This document shows positions 37,643 through 45,466 of a DNA stretch of 64,000 nt, one piece after another. Under the pieces are notes generated by a model, which had not been told where the DNA came from, did no database searches, and was given only the letters and a program-made list of their open reading frames with translations. The stretch is taken from positions 1-64,000 of the forward strand of contig NZ_JAUCZF010000009.1 in NCBI RefSeq assembly GCF_030373245.1, read 5' to 3'. This stretch comes from Hydrogenophaga sp. Its GTDB lineage: Bacteria; Pseudomonadota; Gammaproteobacteria; Burkholderiales; Burkholderiaceae_C. How positions within the stretch are numbered: position 1 is the first letter of the stretch; each line of letters starts with the position of its first letter. The position numbers and the translations under genes are program-made.

Positions 37643-40114
37643 TCAGTGCACCGCTTGCCAGCCGCCGCCAGCGCGACGCTCCACCGCAGGCTGCTCGCCA
37701 TCGAGCCGAAACAGGTGCAGCCAGCCGTTGCCGACCAGATCGCGCACCACCGCGTGCTGCTCGATGATGGCGTCGATGGCGGCGCGCGGCGCTTCAATGA
37801 AGACCGAGAGGCGCAGCGGTGTGTGGCGCAGGCGGTCGCCGTCGTGCAGCGATTGCAGGGGCAGGCCGATGCGCAGGTCCCCGCCGTTGCCCTCGAACAC
37901 GCCCAGGCGAGCGCCCACCACGTTGTGCAGCAACTTGTTGCCGCTGCCGTAACGCCGCTGGTCCAGCGCGCTGGCGTGGTACTGCAGGTTGATCCAGTTG
38001 GTGACCACCATGGGTGCGGTCATGATCAGCGTGAGCACGCCAAAGCCCTTGTCCTGCCGCCAGTCGTAGTCGTGCAGAAAACTGCGGCCACCCAGGTTCA
38101 TGCCCTTCGTGCGTGCGCGCGGCGCTACGATGAAGGCGGCGTTGTCGGCCAGGCCCCACTCGGGTCGCACCTGGGCCCAGTCGTTGGCGCGTTCGCGCAG
38201 CGAGCGTTCCAGACCCGGCGCGTCGCCGGCCAGATGCGCCAGGCCGAGCGCGGGCGCACGTTCGGCGCGGGCGCGCTGACCAGCGGTTTGCAATGCGGTG
38301 CGCAACGCGGCGAGCGCGTTGTGCAGGCCGGGCGGCACGGCGTCGGTGTCGAAAAGCTGCACCTCGTCGGTCGTGGTGTTGTGCAGCGCGGGCAGGAAGT
38401 GGGTCGCCTCGGGAATGAACACGCCCAGCGCGGCGAGCTCGGCGCGCACTGCCGGTGTGTTGAGCAGATCGGCCAGCGCGCGGGCGTTGACTTCGCCGGT
38501 CTGGCCACCGCAGGCGCCGCAGTCCAGACTCGCGGCGTGCGGGTTGTTGGTGGTCTGGCTGCCGTGGCCGACCAGCATCACCAGCGGAGCAAAGTCTTTC
38601 ACGATGCCCATGGCATTGAGGATGCCGGCCGCCAGGCTGGCGGCGGCGGCCGGGTCGGTGCAGGCCTGCGGCAGGCGTGGGCGGTGAGCAGATTCGGTGG
38701 TGTCGAGACCTGCGTCTTCCCAGCGGGCGGGCTGGCCTTCGCTGGGCAAGGTGTCTTTCAGCAGCTTGGGGCCGTAGGCGAGGCCGCAGGTCTCCACGAA
38801 ACTGAAGCCCGAAGCAGCGGCTGCGCGCAGATCGGCCCAGCGCTGGCGCCAGGCGAGCGCGCCCTGGCGCCGCTCGGTCAGCGCCTGCCCGAGGCCTTTT
38901 TCTTCGGTGAGGTGCTCGCTGACCGTGATGGCGGGCGCGAGCAGACCAGGCAGCTGAGGCCGGGTCAGCGCGCTGCCGGCCGGGCGGTAGGCGATGGGCA
39001 GACCAAAGAAGCCTGCGAAACCGCGCGTGTCGATGCCAGGAGAGGCAGATTCGAGGGCGCGGCGAAACACCTCGGAGCGCACGTCGATGCAGAAGACCGC
39101 CTGCACCTCGGGCTTGGGCGCTGCCGGCGCTGGCCGCTGCAGAGCGGCCAGCAGGCCATCGCTCAGCGGCTGCTGATAGGCGATTTCCAGCGCGGTTTGC
39201 AGCAGCCAGTCGGTGCTTTGCTCTGCGTGGTGTCGGGCGATTTCGGCGTCGGCATGTGCCCATTGTTTGACCCAGCCGTCGCCTGTGGGTGCGGGCACGC
39301 CCGCCACCGCGGCGTCGTCGCGCAGCAGCAGTTCCCACGCCAGCCGGATGGCCAGCAGGTGCACGATCTGGTCATCATCACGGCCACCCAGACGCGCCTG
39401 CCAGCGCTCGAAGGCGCACCAGGCGGCCCAGCCGTTGATGCTCAGCAGCAACGCGCTGAGGTAGTGGACGTGGGCGCTCGCGGGCACCTCCAGGGCGTCA
39501 AGTGCATGGGTGATCAGTGCCAGCGGATTGCTGGGCAGGGCCCTGATGTGCACGGCTGCGTCGCGATGCGCCTGGTGCCAGGGCAGACCGCGGTCGGCGG
39601 CGATCTGCCGCTGCCAGGTGGCGAGCAGGCCGGCGCGCCGGTCCATTCCCCAGCGGGCCTGGCCGGCATCGAAAAACGCGGCGCAGTGCTGGCTGATCTG
39701 TTGGGTCACGAGGTCGCGCCAGGGCAGTGGCGAGGCGGGCAGCAGCGACTGCATGCGCTCGGTGAGCAGTGGCAGCGCGCGCAGAGACGGCTCGGGCGAT
39801 TGCATGGCACGGATGAGTTCGTCGGCTGTGGCCTGGCTACCCTGGCGAGTGATCGCGGCATGCAGGTGGTCAACGGTCAGATGGCCGGCGGCCCAGTACC
39901 GCTTGAAGTCGGCGCGTGAGTGCGTGAGGCGGGTGCCGGCGAGGGCGCCGAGCGCTGCCGCTGCCTGGGGCGCGGGGCTGCTGAGCCAGCCCCAGTAGGG
40001 GTTGACCGCAATGAACTGGTCGAGCGGCCAGGTGGGTGCGATGCGGTCGCAGGCCTGGGCGATGGCGTTGGAGACCGAGATGGTGTTCAGGGGAAGGTCC
40101 ACGGGGGCATTCAT
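37643..40114 (-). CDS. dabA: DabA: inorganic carbon transporter subunit (UPF0753/DUF2309)
   Basis: An 823-residue protein that with DabB forms an energy-coupled CO2-to-bicarbonate pump at the inner membrane. DabA has a beta-carbonic-anhydrase-like zinc site; the equivalent residues are all visible: C342 and D344 (VFCIDVRSE), H517 (LVGHGSQTT) and C532 (SLDCGACGG). Length matches characterised DabA proteins. It follows dabB by 21 bp on the same strand. A LysR gene with an operator-like palindrome lies upstream of dabB. This implies that the host needs concentrated bicarbonate, for autotrophy or for anaplerotic carboxylases. Confidence 0.93.
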   Translation of the reverse strand: MNAPVDLPLNTISVSNAIAQACDRIAPTWPLDQFIAVNPYWGWLSSPAPQAAAALGALAGTRLTHSRADFKRYWAAGHLTVDHLHAAITRQGSQATADELIRAMQSPEPSLRALPLLTERMQSLLPASPLPWRDLVTQQISQHCAAFFDAGQARWGMDRRAGLLATWQRQIAADRGLPWHQAHRDAAVHIRALPSNPLALITHALDALEVPASAHVHYLSALLLSINGWAAWCAFERWQARLGGRDDDQIVHLLAIRLAWELLLRDDAAVAGVPAPTGDGWVKQWAHADAEIARHHAEQSTDWLLQTALEIAYQQPLSDGLLAALQRPAPAAPKPEVQAVFCIDVRSEVFRRALESASPGIDTRGFAGFFGLPIAYRPAGSALTRPQLPGLLAPAITVSEHLTEEKGLGQALTERRQGALAWRQRWADLRAAAASGFSFVETCGLAYGPKLLKDTLPSEGQPARWEDAGLDTTESAHRPRLPQACTDPAAAASLAAGILNAMGIVKDFAPLVMLVGHGSQTTNNPHAASLDCGACGGQTGEVNARALADLLNTPAVRAELAALGVFIPEATHFLPALHNTTTDEVQLFDTDAVPPGLHNALAALRTALQTAGQRARAERAPALGLAHLAGDAPGLERSLRERANDWAQVRPEWGLADNAAFIVAPRARTKGMNLGGRSFLHDYDWRQDKGFGVLTLIMTAPMVVTNWINLQYHASALDQRRYGSGNKLLHNVVGARLGVFEGNGGDLRIGLPLQSLHDGDRLRHTPLRLSVFIEAPRAAIDAIIEQHAVVRDLVGNGWLHLFRLDGEQPAVERRAGGGWQAVH

Positions 40115-40135
40115 GATGAGATTCGAGATGGGGTT

Positions 40136-41719
40136 TCAGGAGCGGGCGGTGGCAAGCGGCGGGGACGTGGGCGATGGTCGAGTCTCGGCAGGGCGCAGCG
40201 GCCAGAGGCGGAACACGGCGCGGCTGAACCGTTCGTCCAGGAAAAGGCCGCCATAAAACGCCGGGTAGAGCCGCGTAGCGAGCGCACCCTGGGGCTGCGT
40301 GGTCAGCGCACATTGCAGTCCGAACAGCGCGGCGAACGCGGTGGCCACGAAAACCGCGCCGATCGGGCCAGGCGCTTGCGCGGGGGGACTGGCCCAGGTG
40401 ACCAGCCAGGCGTGCAGACCGAAGTAGATGACTGCGAGTGCGAACGCGCCGCCAGCCACCTTCAACACACCTGCGGTACCCTGGGCGGTGGATTGCAGCA
40501 GCGGCACCAGCGCCAGCGTGAGGATGCCGCCCATCACCCAGAGGGCAGGAGTTTCGGTGCCTTGCACGCCCCCGGCCTGCAAGGCGAGCGCCGCAGCTCC
40601 TGTCATCACGAAGCTGGCGAATGCGCCCAACAACAAGTTTGAGGCGCTGGGCGGTACGCCGGCGGGCGCCAGCTGGCGCACCTGGTTCTGGCGCACGGTG
40701 CCACCCGCAGCCAGGAAGCAGTGGGCTTTGTAGAGCGAGTGCGCGACCAGGTGCAGCAGCGCCATCTCCCACAGTCCCAGACCACACTGCATCACCATGA
40801 ACCCCATTTGCGCAGTGGTGGACCAGGCCAGCATCACCTTGATGCTGATGCGCGTGGTCATCACCAGCGCGGCGACTACCGCGGTGAGCGTGCCAGCGAG
40901 CACCATCAAGCCCATGGCCAGCGGCATCTCGGCGACCAGCGGCGAGAGCCGGATCAGCACATAGCCGCCCAGGTTGACCACGCCAGCGTGCAGCAGGGCG
41001 GACACCGGTGTCGGTGCCTCCATCACCTGGATCAACCAGCCGTGAAACGGCAGCTGGGCGGTCTTGAGCAGCACCGCGACCACCACCAACAGCGTGGCGA
41101 TCTGCGCGGTCACCGGCAGTGTCGGGGCCTGGGTGGCGGCTCGCAGCAACTGGTCGATCTGCAGGGTGCCAAAGGCGGCATACAGCAGGCCGGCGGCGGC
41201 CAACATGCACGCATCGGCCGCCCGACCAACGATGAACTTCTTGTGGGCCGCCACCTGGGCAGCGGGCCGTGCTGCAAAAAAGGTGAGCAGGCGGTGCAGG
41301 GCGAAGCTGGTTGCCAGCCAGGCCAGGGCCAGCAGCAGATGGTTGCTGGTGACGACCACCTGCACCGCGGCCAGCGTGGCCAGCAGCCAGGCCACGTAAC
41401 GCGCTTCGCCGCGCTCGGCGTTCAGGTAGGTCTGCGAGTAGCGCACGATGCACCAGCCGACAAAGCTCACGAGCAGCAGCACGGTGGCACCGATAGCGTC
41501 GATGCGCAGGCCCCAGGCCTGCCCGGCTGGTGCAAACAGCAACATCAGCGCATTGGCCAGGCTGAGCAGCAGCGCGGCCGAGCTGGCGCCGCGCGCCAGG
41601 CTCCAGGCGGGTGACGCACGGCGGTTCGCTACAAGGGCCGCCAGCATCAGCGTGGCAATCGGGGCCAGCAGCAGAAAAGCCTGTGAGATGGGCAGCGTCG
41701 GCAGAATATCTGAGGTCAT
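40136..41719 (-). CDS. dabB: DabB: membrane subunit of the inorganic carbon pump (NuoL-like)
   Basis: A 527-residue multi-spanning protein of the proton-conducting NuoL/MrpA family: FHGWLIQVMEAPTPVSALLHAGVVNLGGYVLIR, then AALVMTTRISIKVMLAWSTTAQMGFM, with the conserved lysines and histidines of the antiporter core. It gives the cation gradient coupling for DabA. The start is uncertain: ATG at 41719 gives the family N-terminus; an in-frame ATG at 41830 would add 37 residues and put the start beside the LysR operator. Confidence 0.9.
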   Translation of the reverse strand: MTSDILPTLPISQAFLLLAPIATLMLAALVANRRASPAWSLARGASSAALLLSLANALMLLFAPAGQAWGLRIDAIGATVLLLVSFVGWCIVRYSQTYLNAERGEARYVAWLLATLAAVQVVVTSNHLLLALAWLATSFALHRLLTFFAARPAAQVAAHKKFIVGRAADACMLAAAGLLYAAFGTLQIDQLLRAATQAPTLPVTAQIATLLVVVAVLLKTAQLPFHGWLIQVMEAPTPVSALLHAGVVNLGGYVLIRLSPLVAEMPLAMGLMVLAGTLTAVVAALVMTTRISIKVMLAWSTTAQMGFMVMQCGLGLWEMALLHLVAHSLYKAHCFLAAGGTVRQNQVRQLAPAGVPPSASNLLLGAFASFVMTGAAALALQAGGVQGTETPALWVMGGILTLALVPLLQSTAQGTAGVLKVAGGAFALAVIYFGLHAWLVTWASPPAQAPGPIGAVFVATAFAALFGLQCALTTQPQGALATRLYPAFYGGLFLDERFSRAVFRLWPLRPAETRPSPTSPPLATARS

Positions 41720-41845
41720 GGTGGGCAGCTTGGTGGTGGATGCCTGCAGGCGGGGCAGTCGGCCCACTGGGCAGGCAAGAAAACGCAACAGCCAGACTGT
41801 GCCCAGGTTCTTGCTTTCCGTAAAATTCATTGTTGTTGACAAAAT

Positions 41846-41862
41846 GTTCTTTAATAAAGAAC
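41846..41862. promoter_or_regulatory. Perfect palindrome in the dabB / lysR intergenic region
   Basis: GTTCTTTA-A-TAAAGAAC, 8-bp perfect arms around one base, 10 bp before the LysR GTG start, in the space shared with dabB. It is a good candidate operator for the LysR protein. A half-site like it (GTTCTTTAAAAAG) lies at 43745 before the HPF-like gene. Confidence 0.65.
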
Positions 41863-41871
41863 GATCAAGCC

Positions 41872-42771
41872 GTGCAACGCCTCAACTACCACCACCTTCA
41901 CTACTTCTGGGCGGTTGCCAAGGAAGGCAACCTCACCCGCGCCGCCGCGCGCCTTCACGTGTCGCAATCGGCGCTCTCGACCCAGATCAAGCAGCTCGAA
42001 GATCAGCTCGGCCAGGCGCTGTTCGAACGCCATGGTCGTGCACTCGTGCTGACCGCTGCTGGCCAGCTTGCACTGAGCTACGCCGAATCCATCTTCACCT
42101 CTGGCACCGAGCTCATGGCGCTGCTTCGCGACGGACGCCGCCTGGAGCGCGAGGTGATGCGCATCGGCGCGGTCGCCACGCTGTCGCGCAACTTCCAGGA
42201 GAACTTTCTGACACCTCTCCTGGCTCGCAGCGATGTCGAGCTGGTGCTGCAGTCAGGCAGCCTCTCCGAACTGCTGTCGCGCTTGCGGGTGCACACGCTG
42301 GATATCGTGCTGTCCAACCAGCGGGTGCACAGCAGCGCCGACGACCCCTGGCGCTGCCGACGCATCGCGCGTCAGCCCATCAGCCTGGTCGGGCCGCCGC
42401 GCAAGAGCCGCCGCGCCTTCCGGTTTCCCGCCGACCTGGCATCGGTTCCGCTGCTGTTGCCCGGCCCAGCGAGCGACATCCGAGCCAGCTTTGATCTGTT
42501 GTGTGATCAGCTTGGTATTCGCTACACGCTGCGCGCAGAGGTGGATGACATGGCGCTGTTGCGCCTGCTGGCACGGGACTCGGGTGGTGTGGCCCTGTTG
42601 CCCACGGTGGTGGTTCAGGACGAACTGAAGAGCGGGGCGCTGGTCGAATACGCGGTGGTGCCCGACCTTCAAGAGAGTTTTTATGCCATCACGGTGCAGC
42701 GCCATTTCGAGCCGCCCTGGCTCAAGGCGTTGCTGCAGCGGCCCGAGGCTGAGGTGTTGCGGCGCGGTTGA
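41872..42771 (+). CDS. LysR-type regulator (NhaR-like) divergent from dabBA
   Basis: A 299-residue LysR-type protein with the NhaR-like opening LNYHHLHYFWAVAKEGNLTRAAARLHVSQSALSTQIKQLE and a full effector domain. It is paralogous to the regulator at 14819. Its position next to dabBA suggests it controls carbon uptake, as LysR proteins do for other bicarbonate transporters; the palindrome at 41846 would be its site. The start is a GTG at 41872; TTG at 41830 is also open but lies upstream of the palindrome. Confidence 0.88.
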   Translation: MQRLNYHHLHYFWAVAKEGNLTRAAARLHVSQSALSTQIKQLEDQLGQALFERHGRALVLTAAGQLALSYAESIFTSGTELMALLRDGRRLEREVMRIGAVATLSRNFQENFLTPLLARSDVELVLQSGSLSELLSRLRVHTLDIVLSNQRVHSSADDPWRCRRIARQPISLVGPPRKSRRAFRFPADLASVPLLLPGPASDIRASFDLLCDQLGIRYTLRAEVDDMALLRLLARDSGGVALLPTVVVQDELKSGALVEYAVVPDLQESFYAITVQRHFEPPWLKALLQRPEAEVLRRG

Positions 42772-42815
42772 TGTCTCGACGTGGGCGCGCCCCGGCGAAG
42801 AAAGCGCTCAGCAGT

Positions 42816-43295
42816 TCAGACCAGGTACGCCACGCCAAACACCAGCACCATGGACAGACCGATCCCGAGCTTCACCACCGCCGCGATCAGGAAGCCCAGG
42901 CCGGCCGCGAGACCCGCGCGGGCGGCTTGAGCACGGTCGCGCTTGGCCACCCATTCGCCGGTCATGGCGCCCGCAATCGGCCCCAGCAGCAGGCCGGGGA
43001 GCCCCCCGAACAGACCCAGCACCGCCCCGGCGCCCGCGCCAGCCACAGCCTGCCCGCTCGCGCCTGCGCGCCTCACCCCGATCAACGCCGCGAGGTAGTC
43101 CACTGGCCAGGCCAGTGCCGCCATCAGCGCCAGCACCAGCAAAACCGAGACGCTCACCTGCGTGTAGTCACCCAGCCAGGCGGCCAGCCACAAACCACCC
43201 AGCAGCAATGGCGTACCCGGCAGCAGCGGCAGCACCAGCCCGGCCAGGCCGAGCAGAACGCTGGCACCCGCAAGCATCCAGAGAGCGATATCCAT
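42816..43295 (-). CDS. DUF456 family membrane protein
   Basis: A 159-residue protein with four predicted helices and the DUF456 pattern (LGLAGLVLPLLPGTPLLLGGLWLAAW, then LGLFGGLPGLLLGPIAGAMTGEW). Function unknown. It is convergent with the LysR gene and 27 bp downstream of the HPF-like gene on the same strand, so it is probably co-transcribed with that. Confidence 0.85.
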   Translation of the reverse strand: MDIALWMLAGASVLLGLAGLVLPLLPGTPLLLGGLWLAAWLGDYTQVSVSVLLVLALMAALAWPVDYLAALIGVRRAGASGQAVAGAGAGAVLGLFGGLPGLLLGPIAGAMTGEWVAKRDRAQAARAGLAAGLGFLIAAVVKLGIGLSMVLVFGVAYLV

Positions 43296-43322
43296 GGCGA
43301 AGCGCTGCCGTTTCCGACGCGA

Positions 43323-43697
43323 TCAGCCTGCTGGCTGAAGGTGCAACGGTGCGCGTTTGGCCCTGTCTGAGCGTTGACGCGCCGTGATGGGTGAAGTGTT
43401 CTCCGCCCGTGCGCTGCGACTGATCAGGCGCTGGCGCAGCACCGTGGCAGCGGCTTCGATGGAGGCCTGCCACGAACGCGCGGTGGCTGTCACGGCCACT
43501 GGCTCTTGACCAGGCACCGCGACTTCGACCCGGCAGCGTTTGTCCACGCCGCCATCGGGCCCGTTGATGTCCTCCAGCTGAACGCGCACCTGCGCCACAG
43601 AGCCGTGCAAACGGCGAAGCGCCCGGCGCATGCGCGCCAGGGAGCGCTGATGCCAGAGTGCGCCTTCAGGATCGGGGGAGCGGAAATGCATGTCCAT
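43323..43697 (-). CDS. HPF/RaiA-like ribosome-associated protein, paralogue 2
   Basis: A 124-residue basic protein with the HPF-like core QVRVQLEDINGPDGGVDKRCRVEVAV and a following helix (WQASIEAAATVLRQRL). It shares the EDxNGPxGGxDxRC motif with the gene at 14340. The C-terminal 30 residues are basic and unlike paralogue 1. It may bind ribosomes in stress. Its upstream region carries GTTCTTTAAAAAG, similar to the palindrome by dabB, so the same LysR protein may control it. Confidence 0.75.
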   Translation of the reverse strand: MDMHFRSPDPEGALWHQRSLARMRRALRRLHGSVAQVRVQLEDINGPDGGVDKRCRVEVAVPGQEPVAVTATARSWQASIEAAATVLRQRLISRSARAENTSPITARQRSDRAKRAPLHLQPAG

Positions 43698-44006
43698 GTG
43701 AACTCCAGGTTGTGTCTCGGAAGATGCAATGTGCGCGACACCATGTTCTTTAAAAAGCAGCCAATTGCGAATTTACACATCGAAAAAGACTGCATAAATA
43801 TTTCGTCAATCTCTTGTTTTCCAGGGCGATGAAAGCACATCGATCCCGGTTTTTCGATGTCACTTTTCGCGTCTGCCTGCTTGGCTGGCTCCTGGGGGGC
43901 ACCTAAGGTGCAAAGCGCTAAGCGATCCGCGGCGCAGCGAGCAAACATGGCCCGCCTCGTCATGTGCAGACCGTCCTCCCTGGTGAGGACTTTTCAGGAG
44001 ACATTC
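43698..44006. promoter_or_regulatory. Divergent intergenic region HPF-like / TerB-like
   Basis: 309 bp without a gene. It holds GTTCTTTAAAAAG (43745-43757), an AT-rich segment near 43770-43815 suited to promoters, and the CAGGAG ribosome site of the TerB-like gene at 43995-44000. Confidence 0.5.
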
Positions 44007-44441
44007 ATGCAGAGCTTTGAGATCAACAGCCCGCAAGCTGCCGCGCAGGTGGTGGCATTGGCTCTGGTGGCAGACGGCGAGATCGGTCACGATGAACTCG
44101 CGCTGCTCGACAGCATGAACGTGCACGAACAGCTCGACCTCGCGCGCGACGAGATGTTCGATGTGATGCGCGATTTCTGCCGTGAAGCACTCAGCAGCCC
44201 GCCCTCTGCCTGGTCTCACGACTGTCCGCTGGACGAGCGTGAGGTGACTCAGCTCATGGCGCAGATCACCCAGCCTGTCTTGCGCCAGCGCGTGCTGCAG
44301 ATCTGCGTGCAGATCGCCGAGGCCGATGGCGAGGTGGCGGACGGTGAGTCCCTGGTGCTCAACGCCGTTGTAGAACATTGGGGATTGCAGCGTCAGATGC
44401 TGCGCCCGATGAACGACTGGCCGATGGCGCGCGCCGCCTGA
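44007..44441 (+). CDS. TerB-like protein, paralogue 2
   Basis: A 144-residue helical protein with two acidic repeats: VALALVADGEIGHDELALLDSM (residues about 17-38) and ICVQIAEADGEVADGESLVLNAVVEHW (residues about 101-127). These are the TerB ADGE motifs. The ATG follows CAGGAG with good spacing. It is a paralogue of the gene at 13129. The probable Tn7-like end begins 58 bp after its stop, so its 3' end may be, or lie close to, the transposon's attachment site. Confidence 0.8.
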   Translation: MQSFEINSPQAAAQVVALALVADGEIGHDELALLDSMNVHEQLDLARDEMFDVMRDFCREALSSPPSAWSHDCPLDEREVTQLMAQITQPVLRQRVLQICVQIAEADGEVADGESLVLNAVVEHWGLQRQMLRPMNDWPMARAA

Positions 44442-44498
44442 GGCGCTCGGTGGCCGGGAAGGCCGGTGGCTGGGTTACAGTTCGGCGGTCCGGATGCC

Positions 44499-44635
44499 TG
44501 TTTCTTGCTAACAAAGACTGAACGATCGACGTCGGCAGACGTGGCTTTCGGTGCTGTTGGTTGATCGTTCGTTCGCTGCAAAGATTCAACGAAGCTCGGA
44601 TGTTTTCAAGCTCTCTAACAAAGATTGAACAGGTG
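44499..44635 (+). other. Probable end of a Tn7-like transposon with three TnsB-type sites
   Basis: The terminus would be TGTTTCTTGCTAACAAAG (44499 onward), with the TGT start typical of Tn7-like elements. Three related repeats follow in the same direction: CTAACAAAGACTGAAC (44508), TGCAAAGATTCAAC (about 44577) and CTAACAAAGATTGAAC (about 44615). No matching inverted end was found on the other side, so this is a candidate only. Confidence 0.5.
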
Positions 44636-44760
44636 TTTTGAGCTTTCAAGCTGTGCTTGCGGGGCTGAAGACCGCGTAGTAGCCTTTACCTGAGAACATC
44701 AGCTTCGATGGGTACTGTCGCGTTAGCACCGATTGGCAGGCAGCATGTCTGCGATCAGAT

Positions 44761-45091
44761 TCAGAGCACGGTAATGACGCCACCATTGCCCAGGTGCTGC
44801 CAGGGCAGGCCCAGCACCAGTGCATCGAACTGTGGGCGACTGAGCCAGCCGAGGCGACGCCCTCACGCGGCCAGACGAACTTGCCGCTGTTCAGGCGGCG
44901 CGCCGCCAGCCACACCCCAATGCCGTCGTGCACCAGCACCTTCATGCGGTTGGCCCGCCGGTTGGCAAACAGGTAGGCGTGTGCGGGCGTGCAGCACCGA
45001 AGACGGCCACCACGCGGGCCAGCGCGGTGTCTGTGCCGGCACGCATGTCCAGCGGCTCGGTAGCCAGCCACAGGGCGTCGATGCGGATCAC
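44761..45091 (-). pseudogene. tnpB: IS66 tnpB, frameshifted
   Basis: It opens MIRIDALWLATEPLDMRAGTD (GTG at 45091), then loses one C where CGCCCGCACCACGCC is expected, near 44985. The reading resumes as AYLFANRRANRMKVLVHDGIG...KFVWP, shifts again, and ends QFDALVLGLPWQ...GGVITVL with stop at 44761. Both changes break the small accessory protein that IS66 elements need. The GTGA overlap with tnpA is the family norm. Confidence 0.85.
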
Positions 45092-45425
45092 TTGAGCAAG
45101 TCCCGCATCCAGGCCGCGCAGTGCTCGGCGGCCGAAACCGGCCAGGTCAGCGACACGCTGGTGGCGCCACGGCGAAGCTCTATGCGGATGTCTGGGGCCG
45201 GTACGCAGTTGGGTGCAGGCAGCGCCACAGGCACGAAGGTCGGGACTTGCACATCTGTGCTGGGGGCATGGGCCAGGCGGCGGCACTTATGCACGACGTT
45301 GGCGTTGATGCCGTGCGAGAGCGCCACGCTGGCCACCGAGGCGTCGGGCTGGTGCACTCGGCCAGGATCTGCTGCTCACGCTCGGCGCTGTGCCGCCGAC
45401 GGGTCTTGGTCTTGGCTTCGGTCAT
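45088..45425 (-). pseudogene. tnpA: IS66 tnpA, frameshifted
   Basis: The start MTEAKTKTRRRHSAEREQQILAE is followed by a one-base loss (TGCACCAG where TGCCACCAG is expected, near 45354). The correct reading continues in another frame as QPDASVASVALSHGINANVVHKCRRL, the HTH part of TnpA. Dead by this shift. Confidence 0.85.
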
Positions 45426-45466
45426 GGTGTCCACCTATCTCGTTTGGTGGACACCATCGTTGCCGC

